NCBI GenBank assembly: GCA_028817755.1
Contig: JAPPPA010000296.1
Location: forward strand, 1 to 9,053
DNA from: Gammaproteobacteria bacterium
GTDB taxonomy: Bacteria; Pseudomonadota; Gammaproteobacteria; JAPPPA01
Direction of reading: 5' to 3'
DNA length: 9,053 nt
Both the position numbers and the translations under genes were made by a program. The notes beneath the pieces are model-generated. The model worked only from the letters and a program-made list of their open reading frames with translations, made no database searches and was not told the origin of the DNA. Positions 6,447-9,053 of the stretch are shown here, in pieces. Every line of letters begins with the position of its first letter. Positions within the stretch are counted from its first letter, which is position 1.

Positions 6447-7907
6447 TTATTGCTGGTTTAGGGCGACTTGGGTTTGGCTGAGTGCGTCTAGCCAAGCCAT
6501 CATCGGTGCGGCATGTGCTTCGAAGTCAGCTCGGAAGCGACTTTTGATCGGCTCGGCAAGCGGCAGCTTCACCGTGAGCGGGTTGCGGTGCGCACCGTCT
6601 ACACGGAATTCGTAATGCAAATGCGGGCCAGTTGCCCAGCCGGTAGAACCGACGGTGCCAATGGTTTGGCCCTGCTTCACGCGTTTGCCGCGACGCATGC
6701 CTTTGCCCAGACTGTTCATATGGGCATAGAGCGTGCTGTAGCGTTCACCGTGTTTGATGATGACAGTTTTGCCGTAGCCAGTTTTAGTACCAGCAAAAGT
6801 AATGACGCCATCGCCCGAAGACATAATAGGGGTGCCACGTGGCGCAGCGTAATCAACGCCGCGATGCGGGCGCTTGGTTTTAAATATTGGGTGCAGGCGG
6901 TTTGGATTAAAGCGCGAGCTAATACGTGTGAAGTGCACGGGCGAACGTAGGAAGGCGCGGCGCATGCTGCGGCCATCAGGTGTGTAGTAGTTGGTTTTAC
7001 CGTTGGCATCGGAATAGCGAACGGTGCGATAGCTTTTACCTTTGTTCACAAATTCGGCCGCCAAGATATTGCCCGTGCCAATTTTCTTATCGTTTTGGTA
7101 CTTTTCTTCGTACAGCACAGAGAAGCTGTCGCCGTAGCGAATGTCTAGCGCGAAGTTGATATCCCATGCGAACAGGTCAGCCAGCTCCATAATGATATTG
7201 TCTGGCAGCTTGGCTTTTTGTGCAGCGCTGTAAAAAGCGCTTTCAATGGTGCCAACGGCGGATACCGTGCGGCGCTCTATGGGCGTGTTGTGAGTTTTGA
7301 CGACTAGCGTCCCATTCTCACGGCGCACTTGCAGGGTGTTTTCTACGTTTAGTTGGTAGTCCAATGCGGCAACGCGGTCTTCATCTTTAACCACCTTTAA
7401 TGAGTCGCCCACGCGTAATTGGGTTAACGCTTTGGTTGAGCTGCCTAAGTTAACCACTTCGTACCAAGCTTGGGTGCTAAAGCCGGCGCGCTCCATTAAA
7501 GAAGAGAAGCTGTCACCGCTTTTGACTTTAAGGGTTTCCCAAAGCAGAGGCGCGCGCTCTTCTGCCTCAACGGGTGCGGATGCGCTGATCTGTGCAATCA
7601 GCTCTTCTGCTGATGCTCGCTCGACCGGTTTGGCTTTGCTTGTAGAGGAGTTGGCGGCGGGTTTAGCTACGGCTTTGGTATTTGTTGCAAATAGGTTTGC
7701 AAGTAGTGGCTCTTGGCTGGTTTGAGGGGCTGGTGTTGTGGTGACTGCTGCCGTTGTTGTTATTTCGGCGTCATCATTACCTTGGTTCCAGCCAACCAAC
7801 ATGGCGGTGCCAATTAAGCAGATACCTGCGCCCACGTAAACAGCACCTGGTAGCTTTCCAAGAAAGCCAGGTTCGTCGTGCCAGTGGTTTTTGCCGGTTC
7901 TCCGCAT
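6447..7907 (-). CDS. membrane-anchored M23 family murein endopeptidase with LysM/OapA-like domain (MepM-like)
   Basis: A 486-residue envelope protein. A basic N-terminus is followed by one membrane segment at about 20-40 (signal anchor), a Thr/Ala/Pro-rich linker at about 45-115, an OapA/LysM-like murein-binding domain at about 122-173 (KVKSGDSFSSLMERAG), an intermediate domain at about 180-315, and a C-terminal LytM/M23 zinc peptidase domain at about 330-450. The zinc ligands are complete: His348 and Asp352 in HRGVDYAAP, and His431 in GPHLHYEF. The catalytic His396 (LYAHM) and His429 are also present, so it should be active. Homologues such as E. coli MepM cut D,D-crosslinks in the periplasm to allow wall growth. 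It is divergent from tyrS and upstream of anmK on the same strand, a layout known from Pseudomonas. A weak GAGA-type ribosome site precedes ATG 7907. Substrate specificity is inferred from the family. Confidence 0.94.
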   Translation of the reverse strand: MRRTGKNHWHDEPGFLGKLPGAVYVGAGICLIGTAMLVGWNQGNDDAEITTTAAVTTTPAPQTSQEPLLANLFATNTKAVAKPAANSSTSKAKPVERASAEELIAQISASAPVEAEERAPLLWETLKVKSGDSFSSLMERAGFSTQAWYEVVNLGSSTKALTQLRVGDSLKVVKDEDRVAALDYQLNVENTLQVRRENGTLVVKTHNTPIERRTVSAVGTIESAFYSAAQKAKLPDNIIMELADLFAWDINFALDIRYGDSFSVLYEEKYQNDKKIGTGNILAAEFVNKGKSYRTVRYSDANGKTNYYTPDGRSMRRAFLRSPVHFTRISSRFNPNRLHPIFKTKRPHRGVDYAAPRGTPIMSSGDGVITFAGTKTGYGKTVIIKHGERYSTLYAHMNSLGKGMRRGKRVKQGQTIGTVGSTGWATGPHLHYEFRVDGAHRNPLTVKLPLAEPIKSRFRADFEAHAAPMMAWLDALSQTQVALNQQ

Positions 7908-8077
7908 TACGCACTCATCTCTCAGTTCGCGCCAAAAATGGGCTAAAGCCGCAATATATAAGGCCGAAAGTAAGTCCCCTAAGGGTATTAGTCAATGTTT
8001 GATGGGTGCTAATGGTACTATTCGCCGCCCAATCGGCCAAGTTGGCCGACCAACGGCGGTGATTAACTGGTTTGAAT
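7908..8077. promoter_or_regulatory. divergent regulatory region between the M23 peptidase gene and tyrS
   Basis: This 170-bp gap must carry both promoters. For tyrS the best candidate is an extended -10, TGGTACTAT at 8013-8021 (TG-N-TACTAT), with no good -35, giving a start near 8027-8028. For the peptidase, TATATT (complement of 7954-7959) is a possible -10 with only a poor -35 (TTAGGG, complement of 7977-7982). Inverted repeats are dense: CCCT-A-AGGG at 7977-7985, a bulged pair ATTAG (7987-7991) / CTAAT (8009-8013) enclosing TCAA-TGT-TTGA (7992-8002), and the large dyad at 8022-8062. Confidence 0.4.
8022..8062 (+). promoter_or_regulatory. nested inverted repeat / potential leader hairpin upstream of tyrS
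   Basis: The core is a perfect 17-bp dyad at 8033-8049, TCGGCCAA-G-TTGGCCGA. It is flanked by a second pair, TCGCCGCC (8022-8029) with GGCGGTGA (8055-8062), 8 bp including one G-T. As RNA this gives a two-part stem of about 14 bp with an AAGTT loop and a small internal loop; as DNA the core looks like an operator. An alternative stem, GTTGG (8041-8045) / CCAAC (8050-8054), would compete with the core. No T-run follows, so it is not a standard terminator. It ends 15 nt before the tyrS ATG. Its role is unknown. Confidence 0.5.
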
Positions 8078-9053
8078 ATGGAGAGTTTGGTGACCTCAGA
8101 GGCAGATGCGCTTAATGAATTAATGCGTGGCACGGAAGAAGTTCTACCTGAAAAAGGTTTACAAGAACGTTTGGCATTGGTGGCGAAAGAAAAACGCCCG
8201 TTACGCGTTAAAGCGGGTTTTGATCCAACCGCGCCCGACCTGCATTTAGGCCACACCGTACTCCTTAATAAGTTGCGTCAGTTTCAGCAGCTAGGCCACG
8301 ACGTTATTTTCCTTATCGGCGACTTCACTGGTCGCATCGGCGACCCGACTGGTAAAAACGTTACCCGTAAGCCGTTGACCGAAGCTGACGTGGCAGCCAA
8401 CGCCGCTACATATAAAGAACAAATCTTTAAAGTCTTGGATCGCGATAAGACTCGTATCGAGTTCAACTCAAACTGGATGGGTGAGATGTCCGCATCTGAC
8501 ATGATTCAGTTGGCGGCCAAGGCCACGGTTGCTCGTATGTTGGAGCGTGACGACTTTAGTAAGCGTTATAAAGGTGGTCAGTCGATCGCCATTCACGAAT
8601 TCTTATACCCATTAGTACAAGGTTACGACTCTGTTGCCTTGCGGTCTGATGTGGAGCTTGGTGGCACCGATCAGAAGTTCAACCTATTAATGGGGCGCCA
8701 GCTGCAAGAAGCAGAAGGGCAGCCGCCGCAGATTGTGATGACCATGCCAATCTTGGAAGGTCTGGACGGCGTGCAGAAGATGTCGAAGTCTCTTAATAAC
8801 TATATTGGTATTAATGAGGCGCCTAATGACATGTTCGGCAAAGTGATGTCGATCTCTGATGACCTAATGTGGCGCTGGTTTGAATTACTGAGCTTCCGCC
8901 CTCTAGAAGAGATTGCTGACCTTAAGCAGCAAATGGCAGATGGCCGCAATCCGCGAGACATTAAATTTGAGCTAGGCGTTGAGCTGGTTGATCGCTTTCA
9001 TAGCGCCGGTGCTGGTGAAGAGGCCAAAGAAGCATTCGTTGCTCGTTTCCAAC
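8078..9053 (+). CDS. tyrS: tyrosyl-tRNA synthetase (partial, right end cut by the window)
   Basis: A class I aminoacyl-tRNA synthetase that charges tRNA-Tyr in the cytoplasm. The window holds 325 codons of a protein normally near 400 residues in this subgroup, so the C-terminal RNA-binding part lies off the edge. Motifs are AGFDPTAPDLHLGHT with the HIGH-type HLGH at 56-59, FLIGDFTGRIGDPTGK at 78-93, the tyrosine-site segment YPLVQGYDSVAL followed by DVELGGTDQKFN, and KMSKS at 234-238. The pattern is that of the longer TyrZ-like group found in Pseudomonas, not the E. coli-type enzyme. ATG 8078 is used here but has no visible ribosome site. A GTG at 8090, preceded at good distance by GGAGAG (8080-8085), is a serious alternative that would remove four residues. 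The gene is divergent from the M23 peptidase gene and has a structured leader. Confidence 0.97.
   Translation, partial: MESLVTSEADALNELMRGTEEVLPEKGLQERLALVAKEKRPLRVKAGFDPTAPDLHLGHTVLLNKLRQFQQLGHDVIFLIGDFTGRIGDPTGKNVTRKPLTEADVAANAATYKEQIFKVLDRDKTRIEFNSNWMGEMSASDMIQLAAKATVARMLERDDFSKRYKGGQSIAIHEFLYPLVQGYDSVALRSDVELGGTDQKFNLLMGRQLQEAEGQPPQIVMTMPILEGLDGVQKMSKSLNNYIGINEAPNDMFGKVMSISDDLMWRWFELLSFRPLEEIADLKQQMADGRNPRDIKFELGVELVDRFHSAGAGEEAKEAFVARFQ
8080..8085 (+). promoter_or_regulatory. possible ribosome binding site for an alternative tyrS start (GTG 8090)
   Basis: GGAGAG lies 4 nt before GTG 8090 (6 nt if counted from GGAG). It is the only purine-rich Shine-Dalgarno-like sequence near the tyrS 5' end, and it lies inside the first codons of the ATG 8078 reading. 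It favours the internal GTG start on ribosome-site grounds alone. Confidence 0.4.

Noticed and set aside
6442..6456. CCAGC-TTATT-GCTGG hairpin over the peptidase stop codon, considered as a terminator
   Set aside because: A 5-bp stem with no T-run on the minus strand, where the transcript would end; anmK continues downstream on the same strand.
6513..6950. 145-codon plus-strand frame inside the M23 peptidase gene
   Set aside because: Antisense to the region encoding the complete zinc peptidase motifs; no domain recognised.
7977..7985. CCCTAAGGG dyad considered as an attachment or recombination site
   Set aside because: Too short, and there is no integrase, direct repeat or tRNA gene nearby.
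7891..8115. Plus-strand frames of 74 and 82 codons spanning the tyrS upstream region
   Set aside because: No recognisable domain; they overlap the peptidase and tyrS starts, and the region is better explained as a divergent promoter with inverted repeats.
7915..8256. 113-codon minus-strand frame across the tyrS 5' end
   Set aside because: Antisense to tyrS in its conserved N-terminal motif region, with no support as a protein.

Overview
The window reads as chromosomal DNA of a Gram-negative gammaproteobacterium. The evidence is the coaBC-dut-argB housekeeping block and, next to it, the anmK / M23 peptidase / tyrS block known from Pseudomonas and Oceanospirillales-type genomes. No mobile element, tRNA, rRNA or CRISPR array was seen, and there is no obvious break in base composition. 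Coding density is very high: the longest non-coding stretch is about 170 bp (7908-8077).

Layout. (1) Positions 1-2641, minus strand: three tightly overlapping genes read right to left. They are a UbiA-superfamily prenyltransferase resembling decaprenyl-phosphate phosphoribosyltransferase, a small GtrA-family membrane protein, and a nearly complete FAD oxidase closely resembling DprE1. Together they look like most of a polyprenyl-phosphate D-arabinose (DPA-like) donor pathway, best known from mycobacterial cell-wall synthesis. The next expected gene, a DprE2-type reductase, would lie off the left edge. (2) Positions 2642-2718: a 77-bp divergent intergenic region. (3) Positions 2719-5290, plus strand: coaBC, dut and argB, separated by 2 and 11 bp and so probably one operon (coenzyme A, dUTP hydrolysis, arginine). 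(4) Positions 5295-7907, minus strand: anmK and a membrane-anchored M23 murein peptidase, both acting on peptidoglycan. argB and anmK converge with only 4 bp between them. (5) Positions 7908-8077: a divergent regulatory region with a 17-bp perfect dyad nested inside a larger potential hairpin. (6) Position 8078 to the right edge: tyrS, cut by the window end.

The most notable content is the DPA-like gene set in a Gram-negative chromosome. Its DprE1 homologue has alanine where the mycobacterial enzyme has the cysteine attacked by benzothiazinone drugs. The structured tyrS leader comes second. The other genes are ordinary housekeeping genes with intact catalytic motifs.
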